DNA of 64,000 nucleotides, taken from assembly GCF_048898065.1 (NCBI RefSeq), contig NZ_JBLWFI010000001.1, positions 2,410,155-2,474,154 on the forward strand, in the 5' to 3' direction. The position numbers and the translations under genes were made by a program. The notes beneath the pieces were generated by a model. That model ran no database searches. It was given only the letters and a program-made list of their open reading frames with translations, and had not been told where the DNA came from. How positions within the stretch are numbered: the first letter of the stretch is position 1; the number at the start of each line of letters is the position of its first letter. Positions 15,983 through 24,140 of this stretch are shown here, piece after piece. The stretch is from Tepidibacillus_B infernus. GTDB lineage: Bacteria; Bacillota; Bacilli; Tepidibacillales; Tepidibacillaceae.

Positions 15983-16234
15983 TTAATTTTGTGCGTTTGG
16001 CATTTCGCTTAAGCATTCACTACATACAATTTTGTTTTTAAAATGGAATACATTCTCTGCATTTCCACAGAAGATGCAAGCTGGTTCGTATTTTTTTAGA
16101 ATAATGCGTTCGCCATCTACGTAGATTTCTAAAGCGTCCTTTTCACTAATTCCTAATGTTCTACGTAATTCAATTGGAATAACTACACGACCTAACTCGT
16201 CTACCTTGCGGACAATACCTGTAGATTTTAACAT
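15983..16234 (-). CDS. abrB: Transition-state regulator AbrB with zinc-ribbon C-terminus
   Basis: 83 aa. The N-terminal swapped-hairpin DNA-binding domain (MLKSTGIVRKVDELGRVVIP then IELRRTLGISEKDALEIYVD) is near identical to AbrB. The C-terminal half, in contrast to B. subtilis AbrB, carries two CxxC pairs (CIFCGNAENVFHFKNKIVC, SEC) that look like a zinc ribbon. AbrB represses post-exponential genes such as spoVG until Spo0A~P lowers its level. Start is ATG 16234, with AAGGAGGG 7 nt upstream. The position before metG is the conserved one. Confidence 0.93.
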   Translation of the reverse strand: MLKSTGIVRKVDELGRVVIPIELRRTLGISEKDALEIYVDGERIILKKYEPACIFCGNAENVFHFKNKIVCSECLSEMPNAQN

Positions 16235-16275
16235 TTTGTTACCCTCCTTTATCAATTTTTTAAATTAAGGATAAT

Positions 16276-16337
16276 ATCGTCATATTTCGACAAAATTTCT
16301 ATAAACATAGAATACCAAGGATTGCCAAAACAGTCAA
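16276..16337 (-). promoter_or_regulatory. abrB promoter with tandem Spo0A boxes
   Basis: On the reverse strand: TTGACT (16337-16332), 17-bp spacer, TATTCT (16314-16309), then downstream TGTCGAA (16292-16286), 3 bp, TGACGAT (16282-16276). The perfect 0A box and the second near-match with 3-bp spacing lie roughly +10 to +27 from the expected start. This is the arrangement known for Spo0A~P repression of abrB in B. subtilis. Confidence 0.75.
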
Positions 16338-16403
16338 TACATTTTTGCATTTTTTGTAAAATTTTTTGTTATTTTCTTAATCATGAATAAAGAGGTGATG
16401 GAT

Positions 16404-17672
16404 TTGAGGATGGATGAAGAAAAAGTATTTAAAGATCCAGTCCACCAGTACATCTATGTTCAAGATCGTTTAATATGGAATTTAATTGATACAAAGGAAT
16501 TTCAAAGATTACGTCGGATTCGCCAACTAGGGACTACTTACTTTACTTTTCATGGAGCTGAACATAGCCGGTTTTCGCATTCGTTAGGTGTCTACGAAAT
16601 CACTCGGAAAATTATTTCTCGTTTTGAACGAAACCAATATATAGAGTGGCCAAAAGAGGAGAGACTTATTTCTTTAGTAGCGGCACTACTCCATGATGTA
16701 GGCCACGGTCCTTTTTCCCATTCAATAGAAAAGGTATTAAACACGAATCATGAGGAATGGTCCAAAAGTTTAATTTTAGGTGAAACTGAAATTAATTCTT
16801 TTCTTCGCCAAATTGATTCAACATTTCCCTTTCGTGTAGTTGATGTCATTAACAAAAAATACGAGAAACCTATTGTGATGGATTTAATCTCGAGTCAATT
16901 GGATGCGGATCGAATGGATTATTTATTAAGGGATGCCTATTATACAGGAGTTAATTACGGGTTTTATGATTTGGAGAGAATCTTAAGGGTACTTAGGCCA
17001 TATCAAGGAAGACTTGTAGTAAAAGAAAGCGGAATGCATAGTGTTGAAGATTATTTGATGTCTAGATATCAGATGTACTGGCAAGTTTATTTTCATCCGG
17101 TAACGAGAAGCGGGGAAATTCTACTAAGAAAAATTTTCCTTAGGGCAAAAAACCTTTTTGAAGAGGGATATACCTTTTCAACTCTCTTTCCTCCCATCGT
17201 ACGATTATTCCAAGGACAGCTTCATGTTGATGATTATCTTATTCTAGATGAACCTATGTTTTTTACTCTGTTTTATTTTTGGAGTCAAGAAAAGGATCAG
17301 ATTCTAGCGGACTTGACAGAACGGTTTTTACATCGAAGATTATTTCAATACATAGATTTTAACCCTAATGATCAATCTAAACTAGAAGCTATCCTTGAAT
17401 TTTTTCATAAAAATAACATTGATCCTACCTACTATTTAGAACTTGATTCACCATCTGACTTATCATATGACATTTATCGACCTGGCGATAAAAAAGAAAT
17501 GTCGCCAATATATCTTTTAAATCGACAAGGAGAGACCATTGAGATTTCGACAAAATCAGATATTATTGCCGTCATTACAGGGAAAAGGAAAACAGAACAT
17601 AAAATTTTTTTCCCGGAAGATTTGTTAAAAGAGAAGTCGATTTTATCCCAATTTCAACTATTGACACGATGA
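16404..17672 (+). CDS. HD superfamily phosphohydrolase (YwfO-like, dNTPase fold)
   Basis: 422 aa. The HD site is seen as GAEHSRFSHSLGV, LLHDVGHGPFSHSIE (His-Asp pair) and SSQLDADRMDYLLRDAYYTG, the last being the conserved Asp. The family hydrolyses nucleoside triphosphates, and B. subtilis YwfO is a close relative by these motifs; the exact substrate here is an inference. Start TTG 16404 is preferred: AGAGGTGAT ends 5-6 nt upstream. ATG 16398 would overlap that site and ATG 16383 has none. The gene is divergent from abrB and sits before metG, unlike in B. subtilis. Confidence 0.88.
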   Translation: MRMDEEKVFKDPVHQYIYVQDRLIWNLIDTKEFQRLRRIRQLGTTYFTFHGAEHSRFSHSLGVYEITRKIISRFERNQYIEWPKEERLISLVAALLHDVGHGPFSHSIEKVLNTNHEEWSKSLILGETEINSFLRQIDSTFPFRVVDVINKKYEKPIVMDLISSQLDADRMDYLLRDAYYTGVNYGFYDLERILRVLRPYQGRLVVKESGMHSVEDYLMSRYQMYWQVYFHPVTRSGEILLRKIFLRAKNLFEEGYTFSTLFPPIVRLFQGQLHVDDYLILDEPMFFTLFYFWSQEKDQILADLTERFLHRRLFQYIDFNPNDQSKLEAILEFFHKNNIDPTYYLELDSPSDLSYDIYRPGDKKEMSPIYLLNRQGETIEISTKSDIIAVITGKRKTEHKIFFPEDLLKEKSILSQFQLLTR

Positions 17673-17702
17673 ATGGAATTATGTATATTTTGGGAAAGAA
17701 AA

Positions 17703-17711
17703 TGATATAAT
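17703..17711 (+). promoter_or_regulatory. Extended -10 promoter of the metG T-box leader
   Basis: TGATATAAT (TG, one base, TATAAT at 17706-17711). The -35 region is weak, which fits the extended -10 class. Confidence 0.6.
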
Positions 17712-17737
17712 GAGCGATAATAACAAAAAAATAAGGA

Positions 17738-17947
17738 AAATCAATGAAGGGATGAGTAATTCATCACCACTTTCACAGAGAGCTGGGAAGGCTGAGAACC
17801 AGTATGTTGGGATGAATGAAGATGGTCCTGGAGAAATGATACTATGTCGAATGACACTTAAAAGAGCCTATGCTTAATGCATAGGAATTTGGGTGGTACC
17901 GCGTGAGTATAAACTCCCGTCCCAAGCTGGATAGGAGTTTTTTTATT
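17738..17947 (+). promoter_or_regulatory. T-box riboswitch, methionine-type, upstream of metG
   Basis: Contains the T-box core GGGTGGTACCGCG (17891-17903), Stem I with AGAGAGCTGGGAAGGCTGAG (around 17777-17796), a specifier region GAAGATGGTCC with the probable AUG specifier at 17822-17824, and a Stem III-like hairpin CCTATGC/GCATAGG. The terminator is AAACTCC (17911-17917) with GGAGTTT (17934-17940) followed by T. Uncharged tRNA-Met should stabilise the antiterminator and turn on metG. Assignment of the specifier is by pattern, supported by the downstream gene. Confidence 0.93.
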
Positions 17948-17982
17948 TAAAGCAGTTTTTTCAAAAAAGGGGTTGAAGGACT

Positions 17983-19989
17983 TTGAGTAAAAAAACATTT
18001 TATATTACGACACCGATTTATTATCCAAGTAATAAATTACACATCGGTAATGCTTATACAACGATTGCTGCTGATGCGATGGCTAGATATAAAAGGCTCC
18101 GTGGCTATGATGTGTATTATTTAACTGGAACAGATGAACATGGGCAAAAATTACAAAAAAGAGCCGAGGAAGAAGGCTTAAAGCCAATTGAGTTTATCAA
18201 TCCAATTGTAGAATGGATTCAAGATTTATGGCAAAAACTTGATATCTCATATGATGATTTTATTAGGACAACGGAAGAACGTCATGAAAAAGTGGTACAA
18301 AGGATTTTCAAAAAGCTTTTAGAAAATGGAGACATCTATCTTGGAGAATATGAAGGATATTATTGTGTACCTGATGAGGCATATTGGACTGAAAGGCAAC
18401 TAGTTAAAACAGACGAAGGCTATTTATGCCCTGATTGTCATCGACCTGTGCAACTAGTGAAGGAGAAAAGTTATTTCTTTAAAATGTCAAAATATCAAGA
18501 TCGGCTATTGCAATATATTGAAGAGCATCCAGAGTTTATTCAACCGGAATCACGGAAAAACGAAATGATTAACAATTTCCTAAAACCGGGTTTAGAGGAC
18601 TTGTCGATATCTAGGACAACGTTTGATTGGGGAATAAAGGTACCGGACAATCCGGAACATGTGATCTATGTTTGGATTGATGCCTTAACCAACTATATTA
18701 CTGCTATCGGCTATTTATCCGATGATCCGGAAGAACGAAAGACATTTGAACGCTACTGGCCAGCAGATGTTCATTTAATTGGGAAAGACATTCTACGATT
18801 CCACACCATTTATTGGCCAATTATTTTAATGGCATTAGACTTACCATTACCTAAAAAAGTATTTGGACATGGATGGATTTTAATGCCAGATGGGAAAATG
18901 TCAAAGTCAAAAGGGAATGTGATCGATCCAAAATTCCTAATTGACCGTTATGGTTCAGATAGTATTCGTTATTTTCTTTTACGAGAAATTGCTTTCGGTA
19001 GTGATGGAGTATTTACGCCAGAAATTTTCATTCAGCGTTTAAATGTGGATTTAGCTAATGATTTAGGTAACTTAGTCAGTAGGACAGTAGCGATGATAGA
19101 GAAATACTTTGATGGGTTTGTCCCAACTCCAGAAGCATTAACCTCTCTGGATGAAGATCTAAAACAAGCTGCGATGGAAACCTCACAAAAGGTAGAGGAA
19201 TCATTAGATCAGATGCTCTTTAGCCAGGCTTTACAGCAGATATGGCAACTCATCAATCGGACGAACAAATATATAGATGAAACTTTGCCTTGGTCACTTG
19301 CAAAGGATGAGGCTAATAAAGGGCGGCTAGGGACGGTTTTATATCAACTGGTAGAAAGTATTCGTATTACTTCTATCTTGATTCAGCCTTTTATGACGAA
19401 AACGCCTCAAAAAATATGGGAGCAACTAGGTTTGGATGTTGTGTCAACCAATTGGGATTTAACTAAATCTTGGGGTATCGTTCATCCAGGAGCAAAAGTA
19501 GAGAAAAAAGAAGCGTTATTTCCACGCCTTGATATGGAAGAAGAAATCAAAGCAATTGATGAAACAACGGCTGCTGCACGAAAGCAAGCAGAAGAGAATG
19601 CAAAAAAATTAAACCAATCAGCGAACACAAATGGAGAAGATACCAAGATGGAAAATACGACAATAGATCAAATTACAATTGATGATTTCTCTAAAGTTGA
19701 ATTACGAGTAGCAGAAGTGATTGAAGCAGAAAAAATACCAAATGCAGATAAATTGCTTAAAATTCAATTAGATCTTGGTTATGAAAAACGTCAAGTGGTG
19801 TCTGGTATCGCTAAGTATTACCAACCTGAAGATTTGGTTGGAAAGAAAGTTATCTGTGTAACCAACTTAAAGCCAGTAAAATTAAGAGGTGAAGAATCCA
19901 AAGGAATGATTTTGGCAGCATCGCAAGGGGATCAGTTGGTGCTTGCTACTGTTTCCGATGATATTCCAAATGGAGCCAAAGTCAAATAA
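17983..19989 (+). CDS. metG: Methionyl-tRNA synthetase with C-terminal tRNA-binding domain
   Basis: 668 aa class I synthetase. HIGH-type motif HIGN in SNKLHIGNAYTT (about 20-31), KMSKS motif GKMSKSKGN (about 304-312), a metal-knuckle region retaining C..CPDC (about 127-150), and a C-terminal Trbp111-like OB fold (about 565-668, VELRVAEVIEAEKIPNADKL, SGIAKYY, LRGEESKGMIL). It charges tRNA-Met; elongator and initiator tRNA-Met genes are at 41146 and 41343. Start is TTG 17983. Controlled by the T-box leader just upstream. Confidence 0.97.
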   Translation: MSKKTFYITTPIYYPSNKLHIGNAYTTIAADAMARYKRLRGYDVYYLTGTDEHGQKLQKRAEEEGLKPIEFINPIVEWIQDLWQKLDISYDDFIRTTEERHEKVVQRIFKKLLENGDIYLGEYEGYYCVPDEAYWTERQLVKTDEGYLCPDCHRPVQLVKEKSYFFKMSKYQDRLLQYIEEHPEFIQPESRKNEMINNFLKPGLEDLSISRTTFDWGIKVPDNPEHVIYVWIDALTNYITAIGYLSDDPEERKTFERYWPADVHLIGKDILRFHTIYWPIILMALDLPLPKKVFGHGWILMPDGKMSKSKGNVIDPKFLIDRYGSDSIRYFLLREIAFGSDGVFTPEIFIQRLNVDLANDLGNLVSRTVAMIEKYFDGFVPTPEALTSLDEDLKQAAMETSQKVEESLDQMLFSQALQQIWQLINRTNKYIDETLPWSLAKDEANKGRLGTVLYQLVESIRITSILIQPFMTKTPQKIWEQLGLDVVSTNWDLTKSWGIVHPGAKVEKKEALFPRLDMEEEIKAIDETTAAARKQAEENAKKLNQSANTNGEDTKMENTTIDQITIDDFSKVELRVAEVIEAEKIPNADKLLKIQLDLGYEKRQVVSGIAKYYQPEDLVGKKVICVTNLKPVKLRGEESKGMILAASQGDQLVLATVSDDIPNGAKVK

Positions 19990-20005
19990 CGGTTAGGTGA
20001 TTCTT

Positions 20006-20770
20006 ATGTTAGTGGATACACATGCACATTTAAATGATGAAAAATTTAATGAAGATCGAGCTGAAGTGATCAAACGGGCGAAAGAAGTAGGTGTTGAAAC
20101 GATTATTAACATCGGTTATAACCGAGAAACGATTCTTTCAACGATTGAATTAGTTGAACAATATGATTTTATTTTTGGAGCTGTTGGTTGGCATCCTAAC
20201 GATGCACATGAAATGAAAGAAGAAGATTTTGACTGGTTAAAGGAAATCACCCAACATCCAAAAATATTAGCGATTGGTGAAATTGGTCTAGATTATTATT
20301 GGGATTTTGCTCCTAAAGAAGTGCAACAAGAAATTTTTCGAAAACAGATTCAATTAGCAAAACAAGTGAACTTACCGATTATTATTCATGACCGTGATGC
20401 TCATCAAGACATTTGTTCAATCCTTAGAGAAGAAGGTGCTAAGGATGTGGGAGGGATCATACATTCTTTCTCTGGTAGTATGGAAATGGCAAAGGAATGC
20501 ATTGATTTAGGCTTTTATATTTCCTTTAGCGGACCAGTCACTTTTAAAAACGCAAAAAAACCTAAGGAAGTAGCAACCCATATACCTATTGACCGGATAC
20601 TGCTTGAAACCGATTCTCCCTATTTAACCCCTGAACCATATCGTGGGAAAAGAAATGAGTCGGCATATGTCAAATTTGTTGCAACAAAAATCGCCGAATT
20701 ACGAGGAATGGATGTCGAAGAAATTGCACAAATTACGACAAGAAATGCTAAACAGATTTTGAAATTCTAA
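20006..20770 (+). CDS. tatD: TatD family metal-dependent deoxyribonuclease
   Basis: 254 aa TIM-barrel hydrolase. Metal ligands are visible as DTHAHL (HxH), GEIGLDYYW (Glu), IIHDRDA (His), HSFSGS (His) and LETDSPYL (Asp). B. subtilis YabD is the same family. Start ATG 20006 has AGGTGA 5 nt upstream and gives the usual N-terminus MLVDTHAHL; a GTG three codons earlier overlaps that site. It follows metG by 16 nt and is probably cotranscribed. Confidence 0.96.
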   Translation: MLVDTHAHLNDEKFNEDRAEVIKRAKEVGVETIINIGYNRETILSTIELVEQYDFIFGAVGWHPNDAHEMKEEDFDWLKEITQHPKILAIGEIGLDYYWDFAPKEVQQEIFRKQIQLAKQVNLPIIIHDRDAHQDICSILREEGAKDVGGIIHSFSGSMEMAKECIDLGFYISFSGPVTFKNAKKPKEVATHIPIDRILLETDSPYLTPEPYRGKRNESAYVKFVATKIAELRGMDVEEIAQITTRNAKQILKF

Positions 20771-20797
20771 TGGATTTAAGGGATGGAAAATATTGGT

Positions 20798-20826
20798 TTG
20801 ACATTTTAGCTATCATTGAATAAAAT
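20798..20826 (+). promoter_or_regulatory. Sigma-A promoter of yabE
   Basis: TTGACA (20798-20803), 17-bp spacer, TAAAAT (20821-20826), 26 nt ahead of the yabE start. Confidence 0.75.
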
Positions 20827-20852
20827 GTTGAACTGCTAAAGGGGGAGATGTA

Positions 20853-21899
20853 ATGGGAAAACTGTCTTTAAAAGCAGGCAACCATTCTTCTTCTGTCATT
20901 CCTTCTTTTCCTAATACAAAATATAAAAAGACACTCTTTATCATTGTTTTTTTGGCTATTTTAGCATTCAGTTTCGTAACTTTTTACCAGTTGATGCAAA
21001 AAGAAGTTATTCTCGTTGTAAATGGAAAAGAAAAAGAAGTTTCTACTTTCAAAGGAACAGTGAAAGAATTGTTAGATCAGCAGCAAATAAAAATAGGCGC
21101 TCATGATCAACTTTCTGTTCCTCTTCAGTCACCGTTAAAGGATGGGCAGAAGGTAATTGTAAATACTGCTAAATTAGTAATTGTACAGGTAGATGGTAAA
21201 CAAATTGATCATTGGACTACTGCAAAAACGATTGATCAGGTGATAAATCAACTAGGCATTCAACTTGGTCCATTAGATAAAGTTTACCCAAGCCTTAACA
21301 CAATAGTTCAATCAGAAATGGATATTAAAATTTCAAGAATCACAAAGAAAATCGTAACACAAGAAGAGAATATTAAATATGGATTAGTTAAAAAGGCTGA
21401 CCTGTCTTTAGAAAAGAACCAAGAGAAAGTATTGGTTAAAGGCCAAGATGGAAAAATTGCTAAGGTTTATGAAATTACCTATGAAGATGGAAAAGAAGTA
21501 AAGAGAGAACTGCTAAAACAGGATATTGTCAAAGAAAAGAAAGATCAAATCATTGCTTATGGAACAGCTTCTGCTACTGTTTCTAGAGGTGGTTATATTC
21601 TCAGGCCAATTAAAGTTCTTAAAAACATAAAAATGACCCATTATGGTTCCGGAGTTTATACCTATACAGGAACAACAGCAACTGTTGGGAGAACGATTGC
21701 TGTTGATCCAAAGATTATTCCACTAGGTTGGTGGGTTTGGATTGATGGAGTTGGATTAAGAAAAGCAGAAGATATAGGCAGTGCGATTAAAGGAAATAAA
21801 ATTGACCTTTATGTAGGTAATGATCAAAAAGCAAGTCAGCTTGGGGTAAAAACTGGTGTAACCGTGTATGTTTTAGGACCGGAAAAGCCAACAAAATAG
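20853..21899 (+). CDS. yabE: Cell-wall protein with DUF348, G5 and 3D domains (YabE type)
   Basis: 348 aa. One membrane anchor at about 28-48 is followed by two ubiquitin-like DUF348 repeats (about 50-100 and 105-150), a G5 domain (about 155-235) and a C-terminal 3D domain (about 262-345). The 3D domain has the three catalytic-type Asp in AVDPKIIPLG, KAEDIGSAIKG and KIDLYVG. The architecture is that of YabE, related to resuscitation-promoting factors and probably a lytic peptidoglycan enzyme acting outside the membrane. Same locus as in B. subtilis, between tatD and rnmV. Confidence 0.94.
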   Translation: MGKLSLKAGNHSSSVIPSFPNTKYKKTLFIIVFLAILAFSFVTFYQLMQKEVILVVNGKEKEVSTFKGTVKELLDQQQIKIGAHDQLSVPLQSPLKDGQKVIVNTAKLVIVQVDGKQIDHWTTAKTIDQVINQLGIQLGPLDKVYPSLNTIVQSEMDIKISRITKKIVTQEENIKYGLVKKADLSLEKNQEKVLVKGQDGKIAKVYEITYEDGKEVKRELLKQDIVKEKKDQIIAYGTASATVSRGGYILRPIKVLKNIKMTHYGSGVYTYTGTTATVGRTIAVDPKIIPLGWWVWIDGVGLRKAEDIGSAIKGNKIDLYVGNDQKASQLGVKTGVTVYVLGPEKPTK

Positions 21900-21908
21900 T
21901 GAACAACT

Positions 21909-21937
21909 AACAGGGGGAGTTTTCCCCTGTTTGTTTG
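21909..21937 (+). terminator. Terminator after yabE
   Basis: AACAGGGG (21909-21916) pairs with CCCCTGTT (21924-21931), T-rich tail. Confidence 0.8.
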
Positions 21938-21961
21938 TATGAGGAGCTATAGGAGGGAACA

Positions 21962-22507
21962 ATGAAGATTAAGGAAGTAATCGTAGTTGAAGGAAGAGAC
22001 GATACGGTAGCGATACAAAGAGCGGTTCAGGCCGATACCATTGAAACAGGAGGATCTGCAATATCTCCTCAAATCATTGACCAAATCAAAAAAGCCCATC
22101 AGAAGAGGGGAGTTATTGTTCTGACAGATCCAGACTATCCTGGAGAAAGAATAAGGAAAATCATCAGTCGGCAAGTTCCGGGAGTAAAACATGCATTTAT
22201 AATAAGGGAAGAGGCCACTAAAAAAGGAGATATTGGGGTCGAGAATGCCTCTCCAAATGTGATTCGCAAAGCATTAAATGATGTAAAATCTGAATGGATA
22301 GATGCAAAAGAAACAATCCCATGGAATCGATTAGTTGCAGAAGGATTAGTGGGTAATGACCTAGCAAAACAGAAAAGAATCGAACTAGGAAAAGTATTAG
22401 GAATTGGTTATGCAAATGCAAAACAGCTTCACAAACGACTAAATATGTTTCAAATCTCAGAAATTGAGTTCTCTAACGCATTAAAAATGATAAAAATGAA
22501 GGAATGA
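21962..22507 (+). CDS. rnmV: Ribonuclease M5
   Basis: 181 aa Toprim nuclease. VVEGRDDTVAIQRAV (catalytic Glu) and VLTDPDYPGERIRK (DxD-type) mark the Toprim core, with EATKKGDIGVENASP also conserved. It trims both sides of 5S rRNA precursor. AGGAGGG precedes the ATG. It is followed after 4 nt by rsmA, a pairing conserved across Bacillales and consistent with joint rRNA maturation. Confidence 0.97.
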   Translation: MKIKEVIVVEGRDDTVAIQRAVQADTIETGGSAISPQIIDQIKKAHQKRGVIVLTDPDYPGERIRKIISRQVPGVKHAFIIREEATKKGDIGVENASPNVIRKALNDVKSEWIDAKETIPWNRLVAEGLVGNDLAKQKRIELGKVLGIGYANAKQLHKRLNMFQISEIEFSNALKMIKMKE

Positions 22508-22511
22508 ATCA

Positions 22512-23393
22512 ATGATGGCGGTCAATATATCTAACCCAGCAGAAACGATGAATATTTTAAAAAAGTATGGTTTTACCTTAAAAAAAAGTTTAGGGCAAAA
22601 CTTCCTCATTGAACCTAACATCTTAACAAAAATTGTTGAAAAGGCAGAAATTGACCTAAACACCGGAGTGATCGAAATTGGCCCGGGAATCGGAGCTTTA
22701 ACGCAAAAAATTGCAGAGAAGGCTGGAAAGGTAGTTGCAATTGAAATTGACCAACGATTAATTCCGATTTTAAAGGAGACTTTATCTCTCTATGATCATA
22801 TAAAGCTCATTCATGCTGATGTATTAAAAACTAATTTAAATCAACTTATTATAGAGGAATTGAAAGAATACTCTTCAAAAAAAATAGTGGCCAATTTACC
22901 CTATTATGTCACAACACCCATTTTAATTAAATTGTTAGAGGATAGATTAGGAATCGATTCGATTACGGTAATGGTACAAAAGGAGGTTGCAGAAAGAATC
23001 AATGCAAAACCTGGGGGTAAAGAGTATGGTAGTTTAACATTATTAATTGAATACTATGCTCAAGCAAGTATTGCCTTTTATGTTCCAAGCTCAGTCTTTA
23101 TTCCTAAACCCAACGTTGATTCAGCCATTTTACATTTAAAAATGAGAAAAGAACCGCCAATTAAAGTAAAGGACGAAGATTTTCTCTTTAAATTGATACG
23201 AGCTAGCTTTTCCCAAAGAAGGAAGACACTATTTAACAATCTAATCCATAATCTTTTTGGGAAAGAAAGGAAAGCAGAAGTAGAGGAAATCTTAAATTCA
23301 GTAGGGATCGACCCAGTAAGAAGGGCAGAAACGTTAACTTTATCCGAGTTTGCTAAATTAAGCGATGAAATATATTTTCGAGAAATATATTGA
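22512..23393 (+). CDS. rsmA: 16S rRNA dimethyladenosine transferase
   Basis: 293 aa (KsgA). LKKSLGQNFLIEPNIL at the N-terminus, SAM motif IEIGPGIGALTQ and the catalytic NLPYYVTTPIL are clear. The C-terminal SFSQRRKTLFNNL and DPVRRAETLTLSEFAKL are also standard. It dimethylates two adjacent adenosines near the 3' end of 16S rRNA. B. subtilis has yabG between this gene and veg; here veg promoters begin within the last codons and no yabG is present. Confidence 0.98.
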   Translation: MMAVNISNPAETMNILKKYGFTLKKSLGQNFLIEPNILTKIVEKAEIDLNTGVIEIGPGIGALTQKIAEKAGKVVAIEIDQRLIPILKETLSLYDHIKLIHADVLKTNLNQLIIEELKEYSSKKIVANLPYYVTTPILIKLLEDRLGIDSITVMVQKEVAERINAKPGGKEYGSLTLLIEYYAQASIAFYVPSSVFIPKPNVDSAILHLKMRKEPPIKVKDEDFLFKLIRASFSQRRKTLFNNLIHNLFGKERKAEVEEILNSVGIDPVRRAETLTLSEFAKLSDEIYFREIY

Positions 23394-23459
23394 CAACATA
23401 TTTGTCCCACTGCTATAATAATTTGTTTATTTGACATACTATTCTATATGTGTTATAAT
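23390..23459 (+). promoter_or_regulatory. Tandem strong sigma-A promoters of veg
   Basis: First: TTGACA (23390-23395), 18 bp, TATAAT (23414-23419) with TGC ahead of the -10. Second: TTGACA (23431-23436), 17 bp, TATAAT (23454-23459) with TG one base ahead. The second is a perfect consensus with extended -10. Two tandem promoters are also known at B. subtilis veg. Confidence 0.92.
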
Positions 23460-23485
23460 TCACATATAGAGAGGTGGTAGAACAA

Positions 23486-23761
23486 ATGGCGAATAATACC
23501 TTAAATGCCATCAAACGTAGTTTAGATGATTACGTTGGCGAAAAAATTATGCTAAAAGCTAATGGAGGACGTAGAAAGACCATTGAGCGAACTGGCATTT
23601 TAGAAGAGACCTACCCTTCAGTTTTTATTATAAAATTAGATGAAGAACAACATTCCTTTAAAAGGGTATCATACAGTTATGCGGATATTCTTACCGAATC
23701 TATTGAATTAACTGTATGTAAAGATGATGGAGAAGTAAAGATTACTTATAGTCAAAGATAA
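23486..23761 (+). CDS. veg: Veg protein
   Basis: 91 aa. The conserved block RKTIERTGILEETYPSVFII and RVSYSYADILTESIELT match Veg over nearly its whole length. In B. subtilis Veg stimulates biofilm matrix genes, apparently by opposing SinR. Start ATG 23486 follows GAGGTGG with 8-nt spacing and matches the family start; a GTG upstream overlaps that site. Driven by two very strong promoters immediately upstream. Confidence 0.96.
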   Translation: MANNTLNAIKRSLDDYVGEKIMLKANGGRRKTIERTGILEETYPSVFIIKLDEEQHSFKRVSYSYADILTESIELTVCKDDGEVKITYSQR

Positions 23762-23762
23762 C

Positions 23763-23798
23763 AAAGTAGGGCACGAAGGTGTTCCTACTTTTAATTTT
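23763..23798 (+). terminator. Terminator after veg
   Basis: AAAGTAGG (23763-23770) pairs with CCTACTTT (23784-23791). Confidence 0.72.
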
Positions 23799-23848
23799 GA
23801 TTAATTTACATATACTAAAAGTGTCCACAAACTAAAGGAGGTTATATG

Positions 23849-24034
23849 ATGGGCCGAAGAAATCGCGGTGTGATGTCTGAACAGTTTAAAGAGGAACTCG
23901 CAAAAGAGCTTGGTTTTTATGACACTGTGCAAAGAAATGGTTGGGGTGGAATCACGACTCGTGATGCAGGAAATATGGTGAAAAGAGCCATAGAAATTGC
24001 TGAGCGTAGTTTAGCGGAGCAAGGTCGATCATAA
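23849..24034 (+). CDS. sspF: Alpha/beta-type small acid-soluble spore protein SspF
   Basis: 61 aa. MGRRNRGVMSEQFKEELAKE at the start and the family core GWGGITTRDAGNMVKRAIEI define a SASP. These proteins coat and protect spore DNA and are made in the forespore, generally under sigma-G. ATG 23849 is preferred to 23846: AAGGAGG is 7 nt away, and the resulting MGRR start matches SspF. Conserved place between veg and ispE. Confidence 0.95.
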   Translation: MGRRNRGVMSEQFKEELAKELGFYDTVQRNGWGGITTRDAGNMVKRAIEIAERSLAEQGRS

Positions 24035-24043
24035 AATGTGGAT

Positions 24044-24075
24044 AAGGCTAGGGAAAGTTTTCCCTAGCTTTTTCT
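24044..24075 (+). terminator. Terminator after sspF
   Basis: Ten-bp stem AAGGCTAGGG (24044-24053) with CCCTAGCTTT (24062-24071), then T-rich. Confidence 0.85.
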
Positions 24076-24140
24076 TTATACTCTTCATTGTAAATGTTAC
24101 AATGGATTGATGAACAGGCTTAGATAAAGTAGGTGATGGT

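Noticed and set aside
23763..23848. Possible sigma-G promoter for sspF (TATACTA near 23811)
   Set aside because: The -10-like block fits but no matching -35 is found at the right distance.
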